A stretch of DNA of 64,000 nucleotides from UBA2336 sp964419145 (lineage in GTDB: Bacteria; Bacteroidota; Bacteroidia; Cytophagales; Cyclobacteriaceae). The position numbers were made by a program, and so were the translations under genes. The notes under the pieces are model-generated. The model ran no database searches, was not told the origin of the DNA, and saw only the letters and a list, made by a program, of their open reading frames with translations. Below are positions 16,496 to 25,461 of the stretch, one piece after another. Position 1 is the stretch's first letter. Every line of letters begins with the position of its first letter. Location of the stretch: positions 62,001-126,000 of the forward strand of contig CAYQOM010000005.1 of assembly GCA_964419145.1 (NCBI GenBank). The letters are read 5' to 3'.

Positions 16496-18946
16496 TTATT
16501 CGTTACGCAAGGATTTTACCGGGTTGGCCATGGCTGCTTTAATGGACTCAAACCCAACCGTCAGCCAGGCAATGGCGAGGGAAATGATTCCGGTGATGAT
16601 GAACACCACAACATTCAATTCAATTTTATATGCAAATGATTGTAGCCATTTATTCATGGCATAATACCCAACAGGTGCCGCGATTACGAGTGCGATGATG
16701 ATCAGAATGACAAATTCTTTCGATAACATACCCACAATGCTGCTCACAGAACCTCCTAACACTTTTCGAATGCCGATTTCTTTCACCTTGCGTTCGGCTA
16801 CGTAAACGGATAATCCATATAAGCCCAGGCAGGAAATGAGGATGGCTAACGTGGTGAATACAAAGATGATTTTCGAAACGCGTTGATCGTTTTGATATTG
16901 GCGCTTCACGCTATCGCTTAAAAAGTCTGCTTCAAACGGAGTACGTTGAACCAGCTCTTTCCATTTCCCTTCCATTTGCTGGATGATGTGCTGGTAACTT
17001 TGCGGACTTACAGAAGCAATAATGAAATTATAATTCTCACGATTGGTCGGAATCCAAAAAATTAACGGGGCAATCGATTCATGGAGTGAAAATTGATGGA
17101 AGTCGTCAACCACACCAATAATTTCATGCGTGAAAGTTTGGCCTTGCCATTCCATGAGCAATTGTGTCCCCAACGCTTCTTCCATGGGAATATTCAGGGT
17201 TTGCAGACTGGCTTTGTTTACCATGATTTTGCGGTTCGGGTTCTCCCACGAAAAGCTGTCGGTTTCATATACGGGCGTTCTCCCGGCCAGTAATTTGATG
17301 TCCAGTAGATCGAAATAGTTTTCATCAACTACCGTGTTGCGGTGCATGATGCCCCGGTCTTGCGATGAACCTTTGGGGTATACAGCAAAATCGCTTAGCA
17401 TGGGTGTGGAGGGCAAACTGCGAGCGGCCGATAGCTTTTCAACACCGCCAATCTGTGCAAACGAATTTTTAAGTTGCAGATACTGCTGCTTCGCTTCATC
17501 GGTGCGCAACGGAATCATGATTTTGTATTCCGGATCAAAGCCCAAGGGCTTGCTTTGAATAAAATTCAGTTGACGCTGAATGATGACAATGGAAGAGATT
17601 AATGTAATGGATATGACAAATTGAAATACGACCAAACTCTTGCGCAAGAAATTCGAGCTTCCACCACTCAGGCGTTTATCTTTTAAAACAATGGCTGGTT
17701 GAAATGATGACAGGAAAAAGGCCGGGTAACTTCCTGCAATCAGTGCTGTAACAATACCAATGAGCAACATGATACCCAGAACAAATGAAATGTTGATGGA
17801 TTGCATACTCAATGCTTTTTGAGTAAGGTCGTTGAAGAAGGGTAAAGCTATCTGTACAATGATCAATGCCAATAGCAACGACAACAACACAATGGTCATC
17901 GATTCGCCTAAAAACTGACGGATAAGATTTTGACGCGTAGCGCCCAATGATTTACGTACACCCACTTCACCGGCTCGCTGCGAAGCCTTGGCCGTTGTCA
18001 GGTTCATGAAGTTGATGCAAGCCAGCAACAAAATAAATATTCCGATCGAACCCAGGATGTAGATGTAGTCGATGTTGCCGGCCTCGGCCATGCCGAATGA
18101 ATTTTGAAAATCGGAATGGAGATGAATCTTGTCTAATGGCTGCAAGTGCATCTCTTTATGCAAGCCGGCATTTTTCAAATCTGCGCCTGAATGTTTTTCA
18201 ATCAGCGCAGGAATCTTTTCATCTACGGTGTTAGGCAATGTATTTGGTTTTAGCTTCACATAACTATTAATGAAATTTTGCCAGGCCCATGTCGTAACTG
18301 AGTTGATGTAATCCCCCATGGGGTGGCCGTTCATGCTCATGTAAAAGGATGCATTCACGTGCGAGGGTTTGGGATTTGGTTTAAGTACGCCACTGATAAA
18401 CAGTGTATCGGTAAATTGGCCACTGCTGATGATGATGGGTTTGTCCAACGCTTCGGTTTTTCCGAAGATTTTTTCGGCCAGTTCAGCCGTAACCACAACT
18501 GTGTTTGGGCGATCAAGTGCGGTTTGCGGATTGCCTTCCTGAAACTCAAAGGAGAACACATCGAAGAAGGTGGAGTCGGCCAGGTAGCCCATCTTTTCAT
18601 AAAACAGGTTTTCTTCATACCGGATGAGGTGTTGTTGTACTTCCGGAATGGGAACCAGTCGGGTGGCCGCTTCTACTTCAGGAAATTCCTGGGCTAGCGC
18701 CATGGCCACCGGAGGCGAGGTGCGGGGAAAGGATTCTGAGTTTCCATCACGGGAGAAAACACTATAGATGCGGTAAATCCGCTCATGATCGGTAAAATGT
18801 TGTTCGTAACTGAACTCGTCATGTATATAGAGTACCAGCAACACGCAACATGCCATGCCCACGGCAAGGCCACCAATATTAATTAAAGAGAAAGCTTTGT
18901 GTTTGAGTAGGTTACGAATGGCGATGGATAAGTAATTTCGGAACAT
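16496..18946 (-). CDS. ABC transporter permease, FtsX/MacB-like (first gene of the operon)
   Basis: The 816-residue product opens the four-permease operon. It starts MFRNYLSIAIRNLLKHKAFS, has the first helix at GLAVGMACCVLLVLYIHDEFSY, a MacB-type periplasmic domain, FtsX domain 1 (ACINFMNLTTAKASQRAGEV), a second periplasmic domain with IIGVVDDFHQFSL, FtsX domain 2 (LGLYGLSVYVAERKVKEIG) and the tail NPVKSLRNE. About 130 bases separate it from the divergently unrelated kup gene end at 19077; I found no clear promoter motif in that gap. Membership of the family is certain, the exported or extracted substrate is not known. Confidence 0.92.
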   Translation of the reverse strand: MFRNYLSIAIRNLLKHKAFSLINIGGLAVGMACCVLLVLYIHDEFSYEQHFTDHERIYRIYSVFSRDGNSESFPRTSPPVAMALAQEFPEVEAATRLVPIPEVQQHLIRYEENLFYEKMGYLADSTFFDVFSFEFQEGNPQTALDRPNTVVVTAELAEKIFGKTEALDKPIIISSGQFTDTLFISGVLKPNPKPSHVNASFYMSMNGHPMGDYINSVTTWAWQNFINSYVKLKPNTLPNTVDEKIPALIEKHSGADLKNAGLHKEMHLQPLDKIHLHSDFQNSFGMAEAGNIDYIYILGSIGIFILLLACINFMNLTTAKASQRAGEVGVRKSLGATRQNLIRQFLGESMTIVLLSLLLALIIVQIALPFFNDLTQKALSMQSINISFVLGIMLLIGIVTALIAGSYPAFFLSSFQPAIVLKDKRLSGGSSNFLRKSLVVFQFVISITLISSIVIIQRQLNFIQSKPLGFDPEYKIMIPLRTDEAKQQYLQLKNSFAQIGGVEKLSAARSLPSTPMLSDFAVYPKGSSQDRGIMHRNTVVDENYFDLLDIKLLAGRTPVYETDSFSWENPNRKIMVNKASLQTLNIPMEEALGTQLLMEWQGQTFTHEIIGVVDDFHQFSLHESIAPLIFWIPTNRENYNFIIASVSPQSYQHIIQQMEGKWKELVQRTPFEADFLSDSVKRQYQNDQRVSKIIFVFTTLAILISCLGLYGLSVYVAERKVKEIGIRKVLGGSVSSIVGMLSKEFVILIIIALVIAAPVGYYAMNKWLQSFAYKIELNVVVFIITGIISLAIAWLTVGFESIKAAMANPVKSLRNE

Positions 18947-19076
18947 GGCGCATTTGGGTTTGCACCTGCTCTTACTAAATTCTTGCCATCCTTAAATCTG
19001 CGAAAGCGGATTAAATTTGGCTTTTTCTAAAATTTTGAACGGTCAGTACTGAACAGGATCGTCCGGTATCGGGCAA

Positions 19077-21038
19077 TTATCGCTCGTCATCCCGATCGCG
19101 CTTGATCTTGACGATGGCAGGCGGTCCAACCTGTATGGGGGCCTTTTCCAGCTCCAGATTGGCTGCCTCAATACCGTAATGAGCCTCGGTTGAGAGGCTG
19201 AACTTCTTCAACAACCGGTATCCTTGAATAATCAACCGATCGAAGTTGGAGATTTCGCTATCAGGTGAGGCCCACGATTGAATGATCACAAATTTGAAAT
19301 CGGCCGTTTGGCTGTATTTGTGTAACGAAGGGTAGGGGCTGATCAAATCGATCTCACCGTTGTCGGCCATTTCGTGTACAATTTTATTGAACAATAAGTT
19401 GATGCGGTGATCAGCCTTGAACCCGAGTTTGATGCGCACGAAGAAACATTTCTTGGGAATAACCGTGTCTACCGAATACTTGCTGGTAAACGGACTGTCA
19501 ACCGTATCAATATGCAGGAACCAATACACATCGGCACGCTTCGGTCGTTTTCGGAACATCGAATAAATAATGTTTGAGTCGATGTACCGCTTACTGTCCG
19601 CCACAGCCAGAAACACCAGGTTGGTTGATTCTTTCGGAATGGTTTCATCATCTTGAAGATCTTTGATCATCTCCACATAATGTTTCAAGTCGACAAACTC
19701 GGTATGCCGTGTACGCAACCTGCGGGCTCGTAGCTGAACAAATAATACCAGGAACAATGCGCCTGCAATGATGAATGCGAACCAACCTCCATGACTGAAT
19801 TTACTCAGGTTGGAGATGAGGAACATAAATTCCAACGAAAAGAACAACAAGGCCAATCCGATAGCACGCACGGTCGATTTTCGGGAGAGTGAAAAATAAT
19901 AGACCAATAAGGAGGTGGTCATCAACATGTCAATGGTAATGGCCAGTCCGTATGCTCCTTCCATCGCTGCCGACTCCTTGAAGTACAGCACCACCATAAT
20001 ACAACCGAGCATTAATATCCAATTGATGGAAGGAATGTAAATTTGTCCTTTAATCTGGCTGGGGTAACGCACGCGTGTCATCGGCCAGAGTTTTAATTTC
20101 ATGGCCTCGTTAACCAGTGTAAATGTTCCGGATATCAACGCCTGGCTGGCGATGATGGCGGCCATGGTGGCGATGGTGATACCAAAAGGCAGAAACCATT
20201 CGGGCATGATGGCATAGAAAGGAATTTGTTCACCCAATACGGAGCCCTCATGCTGAAGCAGCCATGCCGCCTGACCAAAATAATTCAGCAGCAGCGCAGT
20301 TTTTACAAAAGCCCATCCAACACGAATATTTCCTTTACCACAGTGACCCAAATCAGAATACAACGCCTCAGCACCCGTAGTACACAAAAACACCGCACCT
20401 AAAATCCAGAAGCCTCCGGGGTATTGTGCCAGTAATTCAAATGCATAAACCGGATTGATGGCTTTGAGCACCATTGGATTTTGAACCAGTTGAATGGTGC
20501 CCAATGTACCGATGGTTAAAAACCAGATGGTCATGATCGGTCCAAATGTCTTACCAACAACCCCTGTTCCGAATTGTTGGAATACAAAAAGCCCGATGAG
20601 AATAACAATAACTATTTGAATGATGGGCAAATCAGGATTGAAGATTTTTAAACCTTCAACTGCGGATGACACACTGATGGCGGGTGTGATAAATCCATCG
20701 GCAATCAACGTGGCACAACCGATAATGGCTGGATAAACTACCCAACCTGCTTTATACCTGCGCACCAATGCATATAGGGCAAAAATTCCACCTTCGCCCT
20801 TGTTGTCAGCATTCAAGGCCATGTAGATGTACTTGATGGTAGTTACCAGTGTGAGCGTCCAGAACACACAGGAGAGGCCCCCAAGTATTAGTGCTTCTGA
20901 AAGTTCATGCTGGCCTGCGATGGCGCGGAATACATAGAGTGGTGATGTTCCGATATCCCCGTAAATAATACCGAGTGATATGAGTACACCGGCAGCGGAG
21001 AGAGGAGTTTTGTGTTTATGGTAAGATTCTAAAGCCAT
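19077..21038 (-). CDS. kup: Kup-type low-affinity potassium transporter
   Basis: The 653-residue protein matches the Kup/HAK/KT family in length and plan: a short cytoplasmic N-terminus, the family hallmark GDIGTSPLYVF at residues 27-37, about twelve transmembrane helices to residue ~445, and a ~200-residue hydrophilic C-terminal domain. Kup proteins take up K+ driven by the proton gradient. GGLSCVFWTLTLVTTIKYIY and LNADNKGEGGIFALYALVRR are other typical stretches. It lies 34 bases downstream of the NADH dehydrogenase gene on the same strand, so the two are probably co-transcribed. The start MALESYHKHKTP gives a family-like N-terminus. Confidence 0.95.
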   Translation of the reverse strand: MALESYHKHKTPLSAAGVLISLGIIYGDIGTSPLYVFRAIAGQHELSEALILGGLSCVFWTLTLVTTIKYIYMALNADNKGEGGIFALYALVRRYKAGWVVYPAIIGCATLIADGFITPAISVSSAVEGLKIFNPDLPIIQIVIVILIGLFVFQQFGTGVVGKTFGPIMTIWFLTIGTLGTIQLVQNPMVLKAINPVYAFELLAQYPGGFWILGAVFLCTTGAEALYSDLGHCGKGNIRVGWAFVKTALLLNYFGQAAWLLQHEGSVLGEQIPFYAIMPEWFLPFGITIATMAAIIASQALISGTFTLVNEAMKLKLWPMTRVRYPSQIKGQIYIPSINWILMLGCIMVVLYFKESAAMEGAYGLAITIDMLMTTSLLVYYFSLSRKSTVRAIGLALLFFSLEFMFLISNLSKFSHGGWFAFIIAGALFLVLFVQLRARRLRTRHTEFVDLKHYVEMIKDLQDDETIPKESTNLVFLAVADSKRYIDSNIIYSMFRKRPKRADVYWFLHIDTVDSPFTSKYSVDTVIPKKCFFVRIKLGFKADHRINLLFNKIVHEMADNGEIDLISPYPSLHKYSQTADFKFVIIQSWASPDSEISNFDRLIIQGYRLLKKFSLSTEAHYGIEAANLELEKAPIQVGPPAIVKIKRDRDDER

Positions 21039-21072
21039 TACCTGTAGAACGAATGTACTAAAAATATTTGCA

Positions 21073-22377
21073 TCAGGTTATTCCTTCCTTATTTCTGCTG
21101 ATGATCAGTCGGTTACTTTTGTCGTATGAAAAGTAACTGACAAACCAGGTGAACATCACAAAGAATTTATTTCGGAAGCCGATGATGTACATCAGGTGCA
21201 CAAACATCCATACAAGCCAGGCGAAGATGCCTTGAAATTTCAATCCCTTGATATCCACTACGGCACGGTTTCTTCCGATGGTGGCCATGGTTCCCTTATC
21301 AAAATAGGAGAATGGCTTCATTTCTTTTTTGGCCATCAACCGTTTCAGATTTTTAGCCAATAACCTGCCTTGTTGAATGGCAGGAGGTGCCATCATGGGG
21401 TGCCCGGTTGGGTAACGCTCATCGCCTTCCACTACCGCAGCATCACCAATGGCAAAAATGTTATCGTAGCCCGTTACTTTGTTGAAGGCATCAACCCGTA
21501 TTCTTCCTGATCTATTAACTGCGCCATCGTTCAATCCTTCAATGGGTTTTCCTTTCACACCGGCAGCCCACACCAAAGTACGCGATATTAATTTTTCACC
21601 GGTGTTGAGCATTACTTCATATCCGTTGTAGGATTTCACGGCACAATTCAGGTGAACTTTTACACCCATATTCTGCAAATATTCCAATGCTTTTTCAGAA
21701 GCATCCTTCGACATGCCATTGAGTAGCCGCGGGCCAGCTTCCACCAAATGCACATCCATGTGGGTGAACTCTAATTCTTTATAGTCTTTTGGAAATACGT
21801 GCTTTTTTAATTCAGCCAAAGCACCTGCCAATTCCACACCGGTTGGTCCACCGCCCACAATCACATAGTCCATCAGGCTGTTCATCAACTCTACATCATC
21901 CGTAAGGAGGGCCATTTCCATGTTACGGATAATCTTGTTCCGCAATTGAATCGCATCAATGATGCTTTTCATGGGGATGGAATGTTCTTCAACATCTTTC
22001 AACCCGTAATAATTGGTGGCGGCTCCGTTAGCTATAATAAGGTAATCGTATTTGATACCACCGATAGAGGTCTCGATATAGTTTTCTTCCGGTTTGATAG
22101 AAATCACTTCGCCCATACGGAAGAAGAAATCCTGTTGCTTGGCAAAGCGTTTCCGGAAGGGGAAAACGATGGAACTGGTTTCCAAGCCCGAGCTGGCTAC
22201 CTGGTATAATAAAGGCTGAAACGTATGGTGGTTATACCGGTCGAACAATACAACCTGGGCTTTGGCTTTTTTTAAACCTTTGGCTACTTCGAGGCCACCG
22301 AATCCTCCTCCGATTATAATAATCCGGGGTTTTCCGAGGTCGGCAATACGCGTACGCGCGGTAGTTGAGTTGGACAT
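21073..22377 (-). CDS. ndh: Type II NADH:quinone oxidoreductase (NDH-2 family)
   Basis: The 434-residue flavoprotein carries an FAD-binding Rossmann motif near the N-terminus (GGGFGG, residues 23-28), the RYNHHTFQPLLYQVA block typical of NDH-2, a second dinucleotide motif for NADH (VIVGGGPTGVELAGALAE, about 166-183) and the FAD-binding IFAIGDAA near residue 310. The C-terminal ~60 residues are hydrophobic/amphipathic (FAWLVWMFVHLMYIIGF), fitting a monotopic membrane protein. NDH-2 passes electrons from NADH to menaquinone without proton pumping. A TAAATTTG -7 element lies at 22407-22414, about 30 bases upstream of the start. It probably leads a two-gene unit with kup. Confidence 0.93.
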   Translation of the reverse strand: MSNSTTARTRIADLGKPRIIIIGGGFGGLEVAKGLKKAKAQVVLFDRYNHHTFQPLLYQVASSGLETSSIVFPFRKRFAKQQDFFFRMGEVISIKPEENYIETSIGGIKYDYLIIANGAATNYYGLKDVEEHSIPMKSIIDAIQLRNKIIRNMEMALLTDDVELMNSLMDYVIVGGGPTGVELAGALAELKKHVFPKDYKELEFTHMDVHLVEAGPRLLNGMSKDASEKALEYLQNMGVKVHLNCAVKSYNGYEVMLNTGEKLISRTLVWAAGVKGKPIEGLNDGAVNRSGRIRVDAFNKVTGYDNIFAIGDAAVVEGDERYPTGHPMMAPPAIQQGRLLAKNLKRLMAKKEMKPFSYFDKGTMATIGRNRAVVDIKGLKFQGIFAWLVWMFVHLMYIIGFRNKFFVMFTWFVSYFSYDKSNRLIISRNKEGIT

Positions 22378-22406
22378 GAATCAGTGTGGCGGTCCGTAAA
22401 CGGGGT

Positions 22407-22414
22407 CAAATTTA
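22407..22414 (-). promoter_or_regulatory. Likely -7 promoter element for ndh
   Basis: Read on the minus strand the site is TAAATTTG, a full match to the Bacteroidota -7 consensus TAnnTTTG, 30 bases before the ndh start at 22377. No well-spaced TTTG -33 element is obvious. Confidence 0.5.
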
Positions 22415-22541
22415 AGCGGTTTATGGTAGGGTAAAAACACAATTGAATAAACTTATTGATGCGTAACGCTTTTGTTTAACGTGCTGACTTCGCGCTTAAA
22501 AAATAATATGCATTCGCAACCGATTGAATCGAGCAGACGTG

Positions 22542-22549
22542 TATTTTTG
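22542..22549 (+). promoter_or_regulatory. Likely -7 promoter element for the coiled-coil lipoprotein gene
   Basis: TATTTTTG matches TAnnTTTG and lies 35 bases before the ATG at 22584. A TTG at 22524-22526 is 15 bases upstream, slightly closer than the usual -33 spacing. Confidence 0.45.
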
Positions 22550-22583
22550 TATATACCTAAACTACCTTTAACGCATACCGTTT

Positions 22584-23327
22584 ATGAAAAACTTTCTTTG
22601 GGCTATTCCCGCAGTCGCACTGTTTGCATCCTGCGGTGCAAACGAAAAAGCAGATCTTCAGGCGCAGGTTGACTCCCTTCGGGTTGAGTTGGAGACCTCA
22701 CAACGCATGACAAACACACTCATGGAGGTTGGTGTGTTGATGGACTCCATTGATGCGAACCGCCAGTTGCTGCGCATTAATATGGTGGAGGGGACTACCT
22801 ATGATGACTACACGTCACGCATGAAAGATTTGAACAAGTATGTGAAGGACACGGAAAAGAAAATTGCTGACCTGGAAAATGCGTTGAAGAAATCCCAGGG
22901 AAGCGCATCTTCCTACGCACGCCAACTCAAAAAGCTAAAGAGTGATCTGGAATCCAAAACCAATGAAATTGTTGCGTTGCAAGAGCAAGTTGAGAAGTAC
23001 CGGAACGAAAACCAGAACTTGATTAATCTGGCAGAATTGCAAAGTGCAGAAATTGCCGATAAGGAAATTCAGATATCCACAAAGGAACAGGAGCTTGCCT
23101 TGATTGAAGCACGCATTCAGGAGTTGATGATTCAATCGAAAGTAAGTGAAGCCGATGCATACTATGCACGCGCAATGGCGGTTGAAGAAGCGGCTAACCG
23201 CACCAAGCTTGCGCCACGTAAGAAAAAGGAAACCTTACAGGAAGCGCTGGAGCTTTACAAAAAGTCGCTTTCATTAGGTAAGCAGGAAGCACAGGCGAAG
23301 ATTAGCGAGATAGAAAAGAAGCTATAA
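22584..23327 (+). CDS. Coiled-coil lipoprotein
   Basis: The 247-residue protein has a short lipoprotein signal (MKNFLWAIPAVALFASC, lipidated Cys at about residue 17), then a long coiled coil (residues ~23-170, heptad-like runs such as DLQAQVDSLRVELETSQ and TKEQELALIEARIQELM), and a C-terminal helical part that resembles a single TPR-like unit (residues ~180-245, KKETLQEALELYKKSLSLGKQEAQAKI). It should be a rod-like periplasmic protein anchored in a membrane. I do not recognise a named family. It is a single-gene unit between a -7 element and a terminator (23349-23380). Confidence 0.75.
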   Translation: MKNFLWAIPAVALFASCGANEKADLQAQVDSLRVELETSQRMTNTLMEVGVLMDSIDANRQLLRINMVEGTTYDDYTSRMKDLNKYVKDTEKKIADLENALKKSQGSASSYARQLKKLKSDLESKTNEIVALQEQVEKYRNENQNLINLAELQSAEIADKEIQISTKEQELALIEARIQELMIQSKVSEADAYYARAMAVEEAANRTKLAPRKKKETLQEALELYKKSLSLGKQEAQAKISEIEKKL

Positions 23328-23348
23328 GTTTTTAAACAGATCAAAAAT

Positions 23349-23380
23349 AAAAATGTCACGTAGAAAGCGTGACATTTTTG
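23349..23380. terminator. Two-way terminator between convergent genes
   Basis: A perfect 10-base stem (AAATGTCACG 23351-23360 / CGTGACATTT 23368-23377) with a 7-base loop has A-rich and T-rich flanks, so it can serve the gene ending at 23327 and the convergent antiporter gene ending at 23406. Confidence 0.85.
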
Positions 23381-23405
23381 TTTATGGAAATGCAAGGAAC
23401 TTTTT

Positions 23406-24371
23406 TTATTGCTCCATGCCGATGAGGTAAATGGTGTATACGATGTATCCGATAAACAGGATAACCGCTTCCCAACGATCAAGTTTACGTGTATTTAAGG
23501 TGAACATAAAAATCATCAGCACAATGGTGGCTGCACTCAGCACGTAAAGATCAAAGTTGAGTACAACGTTAAATGGGATGGGTTTAATTAATCCGGTTAC
23601 GCCCAGTATTAGGAAGATATTGAAAATATTTGATCCCACTACATTGCCAATGGCGATGTCGGTATTTTTTCGATAAGCTGCAACAGCCGAAGTAGCCAGT
23701 TCAGGCAGTGATGTGCCTGCAGCCAGAATGGTAAGCCCGATTAATTTTTTGCTTAGTCCAAAATGATCGGCAATAAAAACCGCATTGTCTACCACAAGTT
23801 TTCCACCACCCACCAGCATGATTAAACCAAGCAGAAAAAATCCAGTTGACTTCCAGTTGCTGTAAATTTTGATTTCGGTAGTCTCTTCATAATCACTGGC
23901 CTGCTTCATGGTGCGATAGATATACAGGAGAAAGAGGCAGAAAAAGCCAATCAATATAAAGGCATCAATTCGGCTAAGTACATTTTGTTCGCTGCCCCAC
24001 AACCGGAAATCGTTTACCAACAGGTAAAGCACAAGGGCAGCAAAGAGAGACATGGGCACTTCGTATGAAACGGTCTTTCGCTGAACGACAAGGGGGTAGA
24101 TCATCCCTGAGAGACCAAGGATCAGTAACAAATTGAAGTTGTTACTGCCGATTACGTTACCAAAGGCGGCATCACTTTCTCCGCTGATTCCTGAAATGAC
24201 GTTCACGACCATTTCCGGCATGGAAGTGCCAAAAGCCACAACCGTAAGGCCAATGGCCAGGTTGGACACATTAAATTTTTTGGCAATGGAGGAGGCGCCA
24301 TCTACCAGAAAATCTGCGCCTTTTATTAAAATGACGAATCCTGTAAGGAGCAGAAGTATAGCCAGACCCAT
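23406..24371 (-). CDS. CaCA-family sodium/calcium antiporter (YrbG-like), second copy
   Basis: The 321-residue membrane protein has ten or so hydrophobic segments and the two internally repeated alpha motifs of the Ca2+:cation antiporter superfamily: GLTVVAFGTSMPEM...GNVIGSN in the first half and GLTILAAGTSLPEL...GNVVGSN in the second. These proteins exchange Ca2+ for Na+ or H+ across the inner membrane. It follows a paralogous gene (24440-25432) by 68 bases and downstream of corA, all on the minus strand, suggesting a divalent-cation operon. The ion pair used cannot be read from the sequence. Confidence 0.93.
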   Translation of the reverse strand: MGLAILLLLTGFVILIKGADFLVDGASSIAKKFNVSNLAIGLTVVAFGTSMPEMVVNVISGISGESDAAFGNVIGSNNFNLLLILGLSGMIYPLVVQRKTVSYEVPMSLFAALVLYLLVNDFRLWGSEQNVLSRIDAFILIGFFCLFLLYIYRTMKQASDYEETTEIKIYSNWKSTGFFLLGLIMLVGGGKLVVDNAVFIADHFGLSKKLIGLTILAAGTSLPELATSAVAAYRKNTDIAIGNVVGSNIFNIFLILGVTGLIKPIPFNVVLNFDLYVLSAATIVLMIFMFTLNTRKLDRWEAVILFIGYIVYTIYLIGMEQ

Positions 24372-24439
24372 AGATTTTGCTTGGTAAAACTTTTAAATAT
24401 AAAAGAATATCAAGCCAATTGTAAAAGGCTCTGACAGAA

Positions 24440-25432
24440 TTAATTTCGGATGATCAGGTAATACGTATACCCGATGTACATCAGCAGAAAAATGAAGGCT
24501 TCCCAGCGGTCTACTTTATTGCGGTTAAGGGTAAACATGGCCAGCAACAGGGCCAGGGTACCGATACCGAGTACATACAGATCGGTGTTCAGTACAGCAT
24601 GTTCCAGATGTGTTTCGTGCTGATGGGCCGGGTATTCAATAGGGGTGATGATGCCGTTAATCGCTAAAATCAGGAAAATGTTAAAAATGTTTGACCCCAC
24701 CACATTGCCAATGGCAATATCGGTTTGTCGTTTAAAGGCGGCTACAACAGTGGTGGCTAACTCTGGTAATGAGGTACCAACAGCCAGTATGGTAAGGCCG
24801 ATTAATTTTTCGCTTAAACCAAAATGTTGCGCAATACCTACCGCATTTTCCGTAACCAGGTATCCGCCACCAATCAGCATCGCAATACCTCCAATTACCA
24901 TAATCACTGAAATTCCAGTTTTGTATTGTTTGATGGATTCCCCTTCGGTGTCATCGGTTTTGGTTTTGAGTGAGCGATAGATGTATACGAGAAAAATTAA
25001 AAAACCTGTGAACAGGATGAGGGCATCCATGCGACTCAGGAAGTTACTGGATTCGCCCCGCACTACCTGGTCGTTCACCAACAACCAAACGATGAAAATA
25101 CCGGATAGCGAAAAAGGCACCTCATACTTTACCGATGATTTTTGAACAACCAGCGGATAAATCAATCCTGTTACACCCAGGATAAATAGCAGGTTAAACA
25201 TGTTGCTGCCAATGATGTTTCCGAAAATGGCTTCGTTTCTTCCGGCTGTTGAGTTGATGATGTTCACCGTCATTTCCGGTGCGGAGGTACCAAATGCAAC
25301 CACCGTTAACCCAATAACCAGGGTGGATACATTAAACCGTTTGGCCAGTGACGATGCTCCCGCAACCATAAAGTCAGCGCCTTTGATGAGAACGGCAAAA
25401 CCTACAATGAGCAGAAGAAAGTTCAGGAGCAT
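24440..25432 (-). CDS. CaCA-family sodium/calcium antiporter (YrbG-like), first copy
   Basis: A 330-residue paralogue of the next gene, with the same two alpha repeats (GLTVVAFGTSAPEM...GNIIGSN; GLTILAVGTSLPEL...GNVVGSN) and the same ten-helix layout. It differs in having a histidine/glutamate-bearing loop (EYPAHQHETHLEHA, about residues 268-281) that the other copy lacks; such a loop could bind a metal and might separate their roles. It starts 29 bases after corA ends, so corA and the two antiporters are likely one transcript. The start MLLNFLLLIVGFAVLIKGAD matches the family N-terminus. Confidence 0.93.
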   Translation of the reverse strand: MLLNFLLLIVGFAVLIKGADFMVAGASSLAKRFNVSTLVIGLTVVAFGTSAPEMTVNIINSTAGRNEAIFGNIIGSNMFNLLFILGVTGLIYPLVVQKSSVKYEVPFSLSGIFIVWLLVNDQVVRGESSNFLSRMDALILFTGFLIFLVYIYRSLKTKTDDTEGESIKQYKTGISVIMVIGGIAMLIGGGYLVTENAVGIAQHFGLSEKLIGLTILAVGTSLPELATTVVAAFKRQTDIAIGNVVGSNIFNIFLILAINGIITPIEYPAHQHETHLEHAVLNTDLYVLGIGTLALLLAMFTLNRNKVDRWEAFIFLLMYIGYTYYLIIRN

Positions 25433-25461
25433 GGATGATTGTATTTAAGCGAACCTCAAAG

